A stretch of DNA of 64,000 nucleotides, from contig DATKNV010000044.1 in assembly GCA_035541215.1 (NCBI GenBank), forward strand, positions 1-64,000, read 5' to 3'. Shown here piece after piece: positions 51,348 to 59,439 of the stretch. The DNA is from DASZHJ01 sp035541215 (GTDB lineage Bacteria; Pseudomonadota; Alphaproteobacteria; ATCC43930; CGMCC-115725). Positions within the stretch are counted from its first letter, which is position 1. Each line of letters starts with the position of its first letter. Both the position numbers and the translations under genes were made by a program. The notes beneath the pieces were generated by a model that saw only the letters and a list, made by a program, of their open reading frames with translations, did no database searches and was not told where the DNA came from.

Positions 51348-52285
51348 TTCGATATCTGATCGACCGTGGTGGCGTCGACCAGCGTAGCCTCCACGTAGAG
51401 GACGGGTCCGTTGACGATCTTCTCCCTCGGCGTCTTCTTGACGACGATCTGATCCATCGCATCGACCGCCTTTTCGCCGATCTTCTCGAAGGGGATCGCG
51501 TAGGTCGCCGTCAGCAGGCTGTCAGGGTCCTTGATCCGGCGATTGCTTTCCGGACCGCCGTCGATGCTGACCAGCACTACGTCGCCCTTCTTGAGGCCCT
51601 GCGCGCGCAGGAGATCGTCGATCACGTAGGCCTGGCCGTCGAAGGATGCCCAGATTCCCTGGAACTTGCCTTGATTCTGCAGGATCAATGCCTGCATTCC
51701 GCTGCGAACGTCCTCTTGCCAGCTCTGGGTGCGCGCCATGCTGTGGCTACCGAGCACCTTGATCGCGCTGTTCTCCGACAGAACGACGTCGAGGACCTTT
51801 CCGCGGATCCGCGAGGCCACGTTGTTCTCGTAGCGCTCGATCAGGATGTTTCCGCGGTAGTTGAGCTTGCTGAGAAGATAGAGCGCCGCCTGAGCCCCGA
51901 CCTCGTAGTCGTTGACCTGGATGTCGAAGAGCGTATGCGGGCTCGCGCCGGCTACGGCGGTGATCACCGGAATTCCCGCCTGCTTGGCAGCCGCGAGCTG
52001 CGCGTCGGCCTCTACCGGCTTGCCCATCGCAATGATGAGGCCGTCGACCTTCGCCTGGATCATCGCTTCGATCTGCTCCGCGTGCTTCGGCAGGCTGCCC
52101 TCGGAATTGAGGATCTGCACCTCCCACCCCCTGGCCTTGGCCGCCGCTGCCGCAGCGTTGGCGACGCGAGCATGCGTCTCCGAGGACATCTGGAATGCGA
52201 TGATGCCGAGCTTGAAGGCATGGGCGGGAATCGCGACAGCCAGCAGTGCGATCCCAAAGACCGTTGCGGCTAGACTCCTCCTCAT
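51344..52285 (-). CDS. Ribose-type ABC importer, substrate-binding protein
   Basis: A 313-residue Peripla_BP_4-family protein. A Sec signal covers about 1-23 (PAHA cleavage), followed by FKLGIIAFQMSSETHARVAN, LPKHAEQIEAMIQAKVDGLI and the second-domain VLVSIDGGPESNRRI. The start is set by AGGAGG upstream of ATG 52285. It binds a sugar or sugar-like ligand; identity unknown. Confidence 0.9.
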   Translation of the reverse strand: MRRSLAATVFGIALLAVAIPAHAFKLGIIAFQMSSETHARVANAAAAAAKARGWEVQILNSEGSLPKHAEQIEAMIQAKVDGLIIAMGKPVEADAQLAAAKQAGIPVITAVAGASPHTLFDIQVNDYEVGAQAALYLLSKLNYRGNILIERYENNVASRIRGKVLDVVLSENSAIKVLGSHSMARTQSWQEDVRSGMQALILQNQGKFQGIWASFDGQAYVIDDLLRAQGLKKGDVVLVSIDGGPESNRRIKDPDSLLTATYAIPFEKIGEKAVDAMDQIVVKKTPREKIVNGPVLYVEATLVDATTVDQISK

Positions 52286-52315
52286 GATGGTTCCTCCTGT
52301 GATTTCCCTGATCGC

Positions 52316-53275
52316 CTAGATGCCGAACGCAGCCTTCTTGATGGTGGAAGCGGAGACGCTTACCGAAGCGACGAGTATGACGCCGAGCATGATGTCCTGC
52401 AGGTAGTAGGGTGCGCCCATCAAGACCAGGCCGTTGCCGAGAACGCCGATCATCGCCGCACCGAGAAGCGTGCCGGCCACGTTGCAGCGGCCGGGCTCGA
52501 AGACCGTCATGCCCAGAAGCACCGCCGCAATCGCAGTGAGGAGGAAGTCGCCGGCCATATTGGGCGCGGCCGAATTGAGATGCGCGGTCAGGAGAACGGC
52601 GACGAGACCCGCGGAGAAGCCCGAGAGCGCGAGCCCCAGGAGCTTCATGGAGCGAATGTCGATCCCAGCAAGACGCGCGGCCTCGGTGGCCTCCCCCGTG
52701 AAGACGAGATGCAGACCGAGCCTCGTCTGGGTGAGCAGCAGCGTCGCAAGCAAAGCCGCTGCCGCCATCCACAGGACGAGCGCGGGGATCGCGAGCACCG
52801 CACCGCGGCCGATGGCGAGAAAGGAGGGGTCCCAGCGGCCGACGAAGGCAACGCCGCCGGTCACGGCAAAAGCCAGCCCGTTCGCGACGGAGGCCATGGC
52901 GAGCGTAGCGATGAGCGAAGGGATCTTGAGCCGCGTGACGAGCACTCCGTTGGCGATGCCCGCAAGACACCCCACGAGGATGCCCGCCGCAATCGCGAGC
53001 GCGGGAGCCGTGCCGCGGTGAATTAGGCCGCCGACGACCACCGCGGCGAAGCTGCAGACATTGGCAAAGGAGAGGTCGAGCTCGGCGGTGATGAGGGCGA
53101 GGCTGAATCCAATTCCGAGAATCGCGAGAAAGCTGATCTGCTTCAGAACATTGAGAAGATTGGTCGCGCTCAGGAAATTGGGGGCCGCGACGGCAAACAC
53201 GCAGAAGACGAAGAATGCCGCGAACGCCGTGCCGTATCTCGCGACCAGGGCAGAAAATCCAACCTCGCCGGTCAT
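52316..53275 (-). CDS. Ribose-type ABC importer permease
   Basis: A 319-residue permease with eight to ten helices, of the RbsC type: FLSATNLLNVLKQISFLAIL, ELDLSFANVCSFAAVVVGGL and FLLTAIAAVLLGMTVFEPGR. It precedes the binding-protein gene by 30 bp and follows the FGGY kinase by 70 bp. Confidence 0.92.
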   Translation of the reverse strand: MTGEVGFSALVARYGTAFAAFFVFCVFAVAAPNFLSATNLLNVLKQISFLAILGIGFSLALITAELDLSFANVCSFAAVVVGGLIHRGTAPALAIAAGILVGCLAGIANGVLVTRLKIPSLIATLAMASVANGLAFAVTGGVAFVGRWDPSFLAIGRGAVLAIPALVLWMAAAALLATLLLTQTRLGLHLVFTGEATEAARLAGIDIRSMKLLGLALSGFSAGLVAVLLTAHLNSAAPNMAGDFLLTAIAAVLLGMTVFEPGRCNVAGTLLGAAMIGVLGNGLVLMGAPYYLQDIMLGVILVASVSVSASTIKKAAFGI

Positions 53276-53345
53276 GGCCTCCGCTCACGATGGGCACGCT
53301 GCAAGATCGAATGTGCCTGTCGTGAGCCCGGCTTCCGGCAGTCGC

Positions 53346-54845
53346 TCATGCCGGTTCCGCCGCCGACGCCTTCGGACGGTCGCCGTCGCCGAGCGCGAGC
53401 GCCGCGTCCTTGGCCTGACGATACATGCTTGCGCGGTGCGCGTAAAATGCCGCGAGCGAGGCCTGCGGCTCGAAGACGCGATGAGCGGGGCTCATGGTCG
53501 CCGCGGCTTCCGCCAGGCTCCGATGGATCCCGAGGCCGACCGACGCCGCGATGGCGCACCCGATGAGACCAGTCTCGGCGTGGGCCGTCCGGACGACGGG
53601 GAGGCCGAGCACGTCTGCTTTCATCTGGCACCAGCCCTCGGAAGCTGCGCCGCCGCCGGAAACCCGTATCTCCGAGATATTCCTTGCGACGCCGCGACCG
53701 GCAAGCTGAAGTATATCGCGCACGGCGTGCGCCACTCCCTCGAGCGTCGCCCAGAGAAACTCGTCCGGCGAGAGCGCCCGCGAGATGTTGTGAAAAGCGC
53801 CGCGCACGTCGGCACGCCAGACCGGCGCCCGCTCGCCATCGAGGTAGGGCAGAAACAGAGGCAGTGCCTCGCTCGGTGCGCGCCGCCCCGCTCGCTCCAC
53901 CGCCGCCGCAAGCGGCCCGCGGATGCGGAGCGTCTCGCGGCACCATCGCGCGCAATCGGCACCGGCTTGGGTCGGCCCGCCGATCTGGTGCACGTCCTCG
54001 CCCCACACGAGAGAGACCAGCCCGGGCACCATTGCGCGCTCACTCGTGATGAGACCGGCGACTTCCGTGGTGCCCGCGATGTCGTAGCCTTGATCGGGAA
54101 GCAATGCCCCCGAGCCCACCGCGGTCGCCCACGCGTCCATCGAGCCGCCGAAGACGGGCACGCCGGCAAGGCGATCGAAGGGCGGCTCCCCTACGGTTAC
54201 GGTACCCACTTTTCCCCAGGGCGCGATCCGCTCCACCGCCAGCAATTCGAGAGAGCGCGCGGCCCAATCGGGGATCGCTGGCTTCGCGCGGATGGCATCG
54301 AAGCGAGAATAGCTCACGGTATCCCCGGCGGTTCGCCCGGTGAGCCGCCGATTGAGAAAATCCTTCGGCTCGAGCACGGCGTGGAGCCGCCTGAAGATCG
54401 CGGGCTCGGCTTCTGCAACCCAGGCGAGGCGAGCGAGAGGATGAAACGCCGTGATGGCGTCGGCGGGATTATCGGCGAGGAAAAGATCCGCTGCTCGCAC
54501 GGCCTCCGCTACGGCGCGGCGATCGCGAAATAGGATCGCCGGACGGAGCGGTGTCCCGGACTCGTCGAGCAAGACCTGAGAGCGTGTCAGCCCCGCGATC
54601 GCCACGCCTTGAACACGGGCCGACCGCGGCATCAGATGAAGAACATTGCCGACCGCTGTCGCCAGAGCCTTCCACCAGAGCTCCGGGCCGAACTCGCTCC
54701 ATCCAGGTCGCGGCTCGGTCGAAGCCAGCGGGACCGTGTGCGAGCGGACGATGCCTCCCCGCGGCGAAACGGCTGCCGCCCGCAATGACCCCCCGCCGAC
54801 ATCGACCGCCAGCAAGAGGTCGCTTACGGCATTCCCGCGCCTCAA
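53346..54845 (-). CDS. FGGY-family carbohydrate kinase (xylulokinase-like)
   Basis: A 499-residue two-domain kinase. The N-terminal phosphate loop is LLLAVDVGGGSLRAAAV and the catalytic region is VPVFGGSMDAWATAVGSG. The second ATP-site strand is YDIAGTTEVAGLI, and the late AGRGVARNISEIRVSGGGA follows. It phosphorylates an imported sugar or polyol. No ATG precedes the conserved start; TTG 54845 has AAGG nine bases upstream and is the best candidate, TTG 54815 the alternative. The weak start may keep expression low. It lies directly ahead of the ribose-type importer. Confidence 0.87.
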   Translation of the reverse strand: MRRGNAVSDLLLAVDVGGGSLRAAAVSPRGGIVRSHTVPLASTEPRPGWSEFGPELWWKALATAVGNVLHLMPRSARVQGVAIAGLTRSQVLLDESGTPLRPAILFRDRRAVAEAVRAADLFLADNPADAITAFHPLARLAWVAEAEPAIFRRLHAVLEPKDFLNRRLTGRTAGDTVSYSRFDAIRAKPAIPDWAARSLELLAVERIAPWGKVGTVTVGEPPFDRLAGVPVFGGSMDAWATAVGSGALLPDQGYDIAGTTEVAGLITSERAMVPGLVSLVWGEDVHQIGGPTQAGADCARWCRETLRIRGPLAAAVERAGRRAPSEALPLFLPYLDGERAPVWRADVRGAFHNISRALSPDEFLWATLEGVAHAVRDILQLAGRGVARNISEIRVSGGGAASEGWCQMKADVLGLPVVRTAHAETGLIGCAIAASVGLGIHRSLAEAAATMSPAHRVFEPQASLAAFYAHRASMYRQAKDAALALGDGDRPKASAAEPA

Positions 54846-54947
54846 CTACTCGAACCTTTTGCTTGCGACCTCATCCGATCCGATGCCTGGCGAAACACTC
54901 GAGATCACCACTCACCCGTCCTGCGTACCGCGGAGCAAGCCCCGGCT

Positions 54948-55721
54948 TCATGCGCGACGATCGGGATAGCTCACACTCATGCCCTCTCGCACATCTTGCT
55001 GAATGCCGTATTGCGGGAACGGATATCGAAAGCCGTTCTTCGCCAATGCCTCCATGCCCTCGATCGCCTGATCGAGCTGGTCCGGCGGCAGCGCCATCAA
55101 CATCTCATCGTCAAGGACGCCACCGTAGCGCCGCTCGGCGAAGCATGGGATCGACAGGCTCGGCTGGCGCGTCTTCAGCGCCCTGCCCCAGGAATCGGCG
55201 CAAGCGGATTCGCCGACCACGCCCCAGTCGAATTTCCGATATCCCGACCATTGCAGGCCATTGATGAAGTACATCATCGCGCCGGGGGTTGCGTAGAAGA
55301 GCGCGATGTCCGGCGGGTCGAGCCGGCCGCTCGCCAACGGTGACATCGCGAGCGCTTCGTATTTGCCGTCCGCGACGCAATTCATCGCGGCTTGGTGCGC
55401 GGCCGCGTCGGCCTGGGTCTCGTACCAGACACCGGCCATGTGCGTGCCCGACTTCCACTTTTCGTCCTTTGCATTGCCGAGGCCGACCACCGCGCGGCAT
55501 TGCGCGCCCACCAGGCCATCCGCCGTGATGCCGACGGTCCAGCCGAGGCGAGCGGTCTGTGCCACCACCTGGTCCAGCGTGTGGACGGCCTTGGGGCGAC
55601 GGATGCGCGGGATCGCCTCCATCTCGGCCTTGCTCTCGAAGAGCTTCATGCCGAAGGGCAGGCTGCGCAGCTTCAGAAGCCGCTCCAAATCGCCGGCCAA
55701 TCGGGACCAGTCTTGGTTCAT
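54948..55721 (-). CDS. DUF169-family protein
   Basis: A 257-residue cytoplasmic protein of DUF169: LKLRSLPFGMKLFESKAEME, ITADGLVGAQCRAVVGL, DIALFYATPGAMMYFINGL and LMALPPDQLDQAIEGMEAL. No reaction is established for the family. Some Cys residues (AQCRA, ESACADSW, SIPCF) could bind metal or cofactor, but this is speculative. It lies 53 bp after the M24-like gene and 102 bp before the sugar kinase. Confidence 0.85.
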   Translation of the reverse strand: MNQDWSRLAGDLERLLKLRSLPFGMKLFESKAEMEAIPRIRRPKAVHTLDQVVAQTARLGWTVGITADGLVGAQCRAVVGLGNAKDEKWKSGTHMAGVWYETQADAAAHQAAMNCVADGKYEALAMSPLASGRLDPPDIALFYATPGAMMYFINGLQWSGYRKFDWGVVGESACADSWGRALKTRQPSLSIPCFAERRYGGVLDDEMLMALPPDQLDQAIEGMEALAKNGFRYPFPQYGIQQDVREGMSVSYPDRRA

Positions 55722-55774
55722 CGCTAGGCCCTCCTCGTCAGCACCGACTGCGTCGCCTCAGCAGTCTATCTCGC

Positions 55775-56938
55775 TCAAAGTATCTCGAGTTCGACATCGC
55801 CGCCGCCCACGAGCATCTCGAGGCCGGTCTCGGTCAAGGCATAAGTGCCCCCCTGGATGACGCCCAAATTCTCCTCGAGAAGCTGGAGATAGGCGTGCAG
55901 CACGAAGACCATCCCCGGCTGCAGCACTTGGTCGAAGCCTCGGCTGATCTGCAGCGGCTCGAGCCAGATCGGCGGATATGCCACGCCGATCCCATAGCCG
56001 AAGCGCATCAAGGCTGCGCCCTCGAGCCCCGCGCGCCGCAAGGGCTCCAGCGATGCCGCTTCCACGTCGTGAACGCGGACACCCGCGCGCACGGCTGCTA
56101 TCCCCGCCGCGAGCGACCTGCGAGCGAGGTCATAGACCTCGCGGGCCCGTCTGGAAGGCTCGCCCACCGCAAAGGTATGAATTGCCGTCGCATGATATCG
56201 GCGGTCGACGCCGGCAAATTCGAGATGCACGAGATCGCCGGACTCGATGATGCGATTTCTGGGCGTTGCGTGCCCGCCTGCCGTACGAGGCCCGCTGGCG
56301 AGCTCGGTGGGTATCGACCAATAGTCGCCTCCCGCGCGGCGCATCGCGCCTTCGACGGCTGCGGCGAGCTCGATCTCGGTCATGCCGGGCTTCAGCGTCT
56401 TGCGCGCGGCATCGAGTCCGAGCACCGCAAAGCGGGCGGCCGATCGCAAATACTTCATCTCCCGCGGCGATTTGACGAGGCGTACCGCGCCCAGCATTTC
56501 CGTCACATCGGTCAGCTCCGCAGGCGCCAGCGCCCGCGCGAAGGCTGAGCCGAGGGAATGAGGCAGCGCATAGGACTGCGTCTCTATCGCTATCTTGCCT
56601 CCCTCGAACCCCTTCTCGCGGACGACCGAGGCGATGAGCGCCGCGACATCGTCCGTGAACAAATGATAGCTCCGAACATCCGTCACCCAGGAGGTCTCGC
56701 GCGGCAGCGCGAGATCGACGTCGCGAACGACCAAGGTGGGCTCGCCGCCATCGGCCATGAAAATCAGCGCCTGCGGGCTGTTTACGCTCACCCAGGAGTC
56801 GTAGCCGGCAAAATAATAGAGGTGCTCCGGCGCGACGCTGATGCAGCAGCCGACGCGGTTGCGCCTGAGCGCCTCGCGGGCGCGGCTCAAGCGCTCCCGG
56901 TGCTCGTCCTCGCCGAAGGCTGCGTATGTGGGAGACAT
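55775..56938 (-). CDS. M24 (pita-bread) family hydrolase without metal ligands, creatinase/ectoine-hydrolase-like
   Basis: A 387-residue protein: N-terminal creatinase-N domain (about 12-150), then the pita-bread domain. Aligned with prolidases, the five metal ligands Asp, Asp, His, Glu, Glu appear as E240, T251, Y315, H348 and Q362, so no dinuclear site can form. The M24 His in SGPRTAGGHATPRNR (H223) is kept. The RRYHATAIHTFAVG segment resembles the metal-free creatinase/ectoine hydrolase branch, which cleaves C-N bonds in small compatible-solute-like molecules. Next to a polar amino-acid importer, this suggests a small N-containing substrate rather than a peptide. Confidence 0.82.
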   Translation of the reverse strand: MSPTYAAFGEDEHRERLSRAREALRRNRVGCCISVAPEHLYYFAGYDSWVSVNSPQALIFMADGGEPTLVVRDVDLALPRETSWVTDVRSYHLFTDDVAALIASVVREKGFEGGKIAIETQSYALPHSLGSAFARALAPAELTDVTEMLGAVRLVKSPREMKYLRSAARFAVLGLDAARKTLKPGMTEIELAAAVEGAMRRAGGDYWSIPTELASGPRTAGGHATPRNRIIESGDLVHLEFAGVDRRYHATAIHTFAVGEPSRRAREVYDLARRSLAAGIAAVRAGVRVHDVEAASLEPLRRAGLEGAALMRFGYGIGVAYPPIWLEPLQISRGFDQVLQPGMVFVLHAYLQLLEENLGVIQGGTYALTETGLEMLVGGGDVELEIL

Positions 56939-56958
56939 TCCTGGGCCCAGCGAGTTGC

Positions 56959-57738
56959 CTATCGCTCCAACACCGTCTTCAAGAAATCGCGCGTCCGCTT
57001 TTCCTGCGGCGATCCAAAAATGCGCTCGGGCGTGTTTTGCTCGACGATGGCGCCATGGTCCATGAAGATCACGCGGTTGGCGACCTGGCGGGCGAAGTTC
57101 ATCTCGTGCGTCACCACCAGCATGGTCATGCCGCGTCGCACGAGGTCCCGCATCACCGTCAAGACCTCCGCCACGAGCTCGGGATCGAGCGCGCTCGTGA
57201 CCTCGTCGAAGAGCATGGCTTTGGGATCCATGGCAAGGGCGCGCGCGATCGCGACGCGCTGCTGCTGCCCCCCTGAGAGTTCCTCGGGATAGGCCTCCGC
57301 CTTGTCCGCGAGACCCACTTGGGCGAGCAGCTCCATGCCGCGCCGGCGCGCTTCGTCCCTGGGCTTCCGCAGGACGTGGATCGGCGCTTCCACGATGTTT
57401 CCGATCGCAGTCAGGTGCGGAAACAGGTTGAAATGCTGGAACACCATGCCGACCTGTGCGCGCACCGCTGCGATCGCTCGATTGGAATGCGCGCGGAACC
57501 GGCCCTCGACCTCGTCGCGGTAGACGAGCTCGCCATCGATCCGGATGCGGCCCTGCTCCGCCACCTCCAGATGATTGATGCAGCGAAGCAGGGTCGACTT
57601 TCCGCTGCCCGAGGGCCCGATGATGCAGACGACCTCGCCAACCGCGACCGAGAGATCGATCCCGCGCAGCACGTGCAACTCGCCGAAGTGCTTGTGCAGG
57701 CCTTCGACCTCAACCATCGGCCGCGAGCCCGTGTTCAC
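56959..57738 (-). CDS. Polar amino-acid ABC importer ATPase (GlnQ-like)
   Basis: A 259-residue ATPase with Walker A GPSGSGKSTLLRC, signature LSGGQQQRVAIARAL, Walker B AMLFDEVTSALDPE and switch MLVVTHEMNFARQ. Asp-Glu-Val-Thr instead of DEPT is normal for this subfamily. The GTG start at 57738 overlaps the permease stop (GTGA). Confidence 0.93.
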   Translation of the reverse strand: MNTGSRPMVEVEGLHKHFGELHVLRGIDLSVAVGEVVCIIGPSGSGKSTLLRCINHLEVAEQGRIRIDGELVYRDEVEGRFRAHSNRAIAAVRAQVGMVFQHFNLFPHLTAIGNIVEAPIHVLRKPRDEARRRGMELLAQVGLADKAEAYPEELSGGQQQRVAIARALAMDPKAMLFDEVTSALDPELVAEVLTVMRDLVRRGMTMLVVTHEMNFARQVANRVIFMDHGAIVEQNTPERIFGSPQEKRTRDFLKTVLER

Positions 57739-58412
57739 GCGCGCCTCCGCCGATAGCCGCGCTTGGTGACCCGCTCGAGATAGTTGACCAGCCGCGCGGC
57801 CGGGAAGCTCACCAGTAAATACATCGCGGCGACGACGGTATAGAGGGTGAAATACTGGAAGTTCAGGGCCGCGTGGACCTGTGCCGTGAACACGAGTTCT
57901 TGGATGCTGACGGCCGAACAGAGCGCAGTGTCCTTGAAGAGGCCGATGAAGTAATTGCCGAGCGCGGGCACGACGATGCGGATCGCTTGCGGCAGGATGA
58001 TGCGGCGCATCGCCAGCGCGCGCGTCATGCCGAGCGCGCCCGCGGCGTCGTGCTGCCCCTTCGCGATCGCTTGAATCCCGCTGCGATAGACCTCGGAGAT
58101 GTAGGCGGAATAGTTGAGCGTGAGCGCCAGCACCCCGGCCGTAAAGGCATCGAGCCGGATGCCGATCTCGGGCAGCACGTAATAGACGTAGATGAGCTGA
58201 AGAAGCAGCGGCGTGCCCCGGATGAGCTCGATGTAAGTTCTCACCAGCCAGCGCAGCGGTGCCAGGCGCGATATGCCCGCGAGCGCCACGAACAATCCGC
58301 AGACCAGACTGAGCGTGATGACGACGAACGTCAGCTCGACGGTCAGCAGCAGGCCGCCGAGCAGCGGACCGATGTTCTCGACCGCAACTTGAGAGTTGAA
58401 AAGCTCGAACAC
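57735..58412 (-). CDS. Polar amino-acid ABC importer permease
   Basis: A 225-residue HisM/GlnP-type permease with about five helices: TYIELIRGTPLLLQLIYVYY, then the EAA loop QHDAAGALGMTRALAMRRII. Only one permease gene is present, so the channel is probably a homodimer. The start is GTG at 58412, downstream of the hairpin at 58429-58456. Confidence 0.92.
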   Translation of the reverse strand: MFELFNSQVAVENIGPLLGGLLLTVELTFVVITLSLVCGLFVALAGISRLAPLRWLVRTYIELIRGTPLLLQLIYVYYVLPEIGIRLDAFTAGVLALTLNYSAYISEVYRSGIQAIAKGQHDAAGALGMTRALAMRRIILPQAIRIVVPALGNYFIGLFKDTALCSAVSIQELVFTAQVHAALNFQYFTLYTVVAAMYLLVSFPAARLVNYLERVTKRGYRRRRA

Positions 58413-58428
58413 GGGAGTTTCAGGAAAT

Positions 58429-58456
58429 GGTCGGGGCGTCGATCGCCGCCCCGACC
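58429..58456 (-). repeat. Perfect 10-bp hairpin between amino-acid binding-protein and permease genes
   Basis: GGTCGGGGCG (58429-58438) and CGCCCCGACC (58447-58456) form perfect arms around an 8-nt loop, 11 bp after the binding-protein stop and 17 bp before the permease start. With no U-tract, it likely stabilises the upstream message or reduces read-through. Confidence 0.65.
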
Positions 58457-58466
58457 GTCGTCAGGT

Positions 58467-59327
58467 TCAGGGATGCAGCGTGAACATCATGAGGTTGCGA
58501 TCGCCCAACCCGTACTTCTTCAGGATGGCACTGACCTGGCCGCTGGCCCGGATTTCCCCCAGCGCCGCCGAGTAAGCGGCCCGCAGCGAGCAGTCTTCCT
58601 TGCGGACGCCGAACCGCGCCATGCCATAGCCGCCGCCGCTGATGATGTCAGCCGGAACCGGGATGCTCCAAAGCGGCTCCAGGTTGTTGTTGGGATTCTT
58701 CTTGGCGAACTCGAGATAGACGACGTCGTCCTCCAACACGGCCTCGAGACGTCCCTGGTTCAGGCTCTGCAGCTCGTCGACTTCCTGCTTGAACGGGGTG
58801 GTCTCCACGCCGACGCGGCGCAAATAGAGATCGGCTGCGCTGCCGCTGATGGCGCCGACCTTCTTGCCCTTCAGGTCGTTATAGCTCGCAATCTTCAGCG
58901 GATTGCCCTTCGCCGCGACCACGACGGGCCCATACCACCAAGCCGGGCCCGTGAAACTGATGACCTTCACGCGCTCGGGGTTGACGTGGATGTCGGCGGC
59001 GATCACGTCGATCCGTTTCGACAACAACGAGGGGATCACCGATTCCCAGGGCATCCAGACGACGTTGATCTTCTTGATGCCCAAGAGATCGAGCACCGCC
59101 TTGTTGATCTCCCAGTCGATGCCCGCCGGCTCCTTGTTGGCGTCTTGGAAGAACTCGGGCGGGTTGTCGTTGGAGCCAAGATTGATGCCGTTCTTGACCG
59201 CGTTCTCATAGGAAGGATCGCCGCAGCCGGTGACACTCGGCGTGTATTCGGCCTGCTGCGCGAGCGCCGGAAGCGCGAGGGCGCCAGCGAGGCCGAGAGC
59301 TAACACGAAATGAAGCGGTGTGCGCAT
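58467..59327 (-). CDS. Polar amino-acid ABC importer, substrate-binding protein (family 3)
   Basis: A 286-residue periplasmic protein: Sec signal 1-23 (LALPALAQQAE), then a family-3 domain with NDNPPEFFQDANKEPAGIDW, KINVVWMPWESVIPSLLSKR and IDVIAADIHVNPERV. ATG 59327 is set by AGGAG upstream. The nearly invariant Arg that binds the alpha-carboxylate in this family appears to lie in the NPERVKVISFT segment. Ligand probably has an amino-acid-like headgroup. Confidence 0.92.
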   Translation of the reverse strand: MRTPLHFVLALGLAGALALPALAQQAEYTPSVTGCGDPSYENAVKNGINLGSNDNPPEFFQDANKEPAGIDWEINKAVLDLLGIKKINVVWMPWESVIPSLLSKRIDVIAADIHVNPERVKVISFTGPAWWYGPVVVAAKGNPLKIASYNDLKGKKVGAISGSAADLYLRRVGVETTPFKQEVDELQSLNQGRLEAVLEDDVVYLEFAKKNPNNNLEPLWSIPVPADIISGGGYGMARFGVRKEDCSLRAAYSAALGEIRASGQVSAILKKYGLGDRNLMMFTLHP

Positions 59328-59439
59328 GCCAGTCTCCTCTCCTGGGTTGTTCGTTCTGGCGCTCCGTCGAGGGAGTAGCATTTCTGACGAAGGTGCGGAT
59401 GACGACGATAGCATGCGGCCGCGCACCAGAGCCAGTCGA

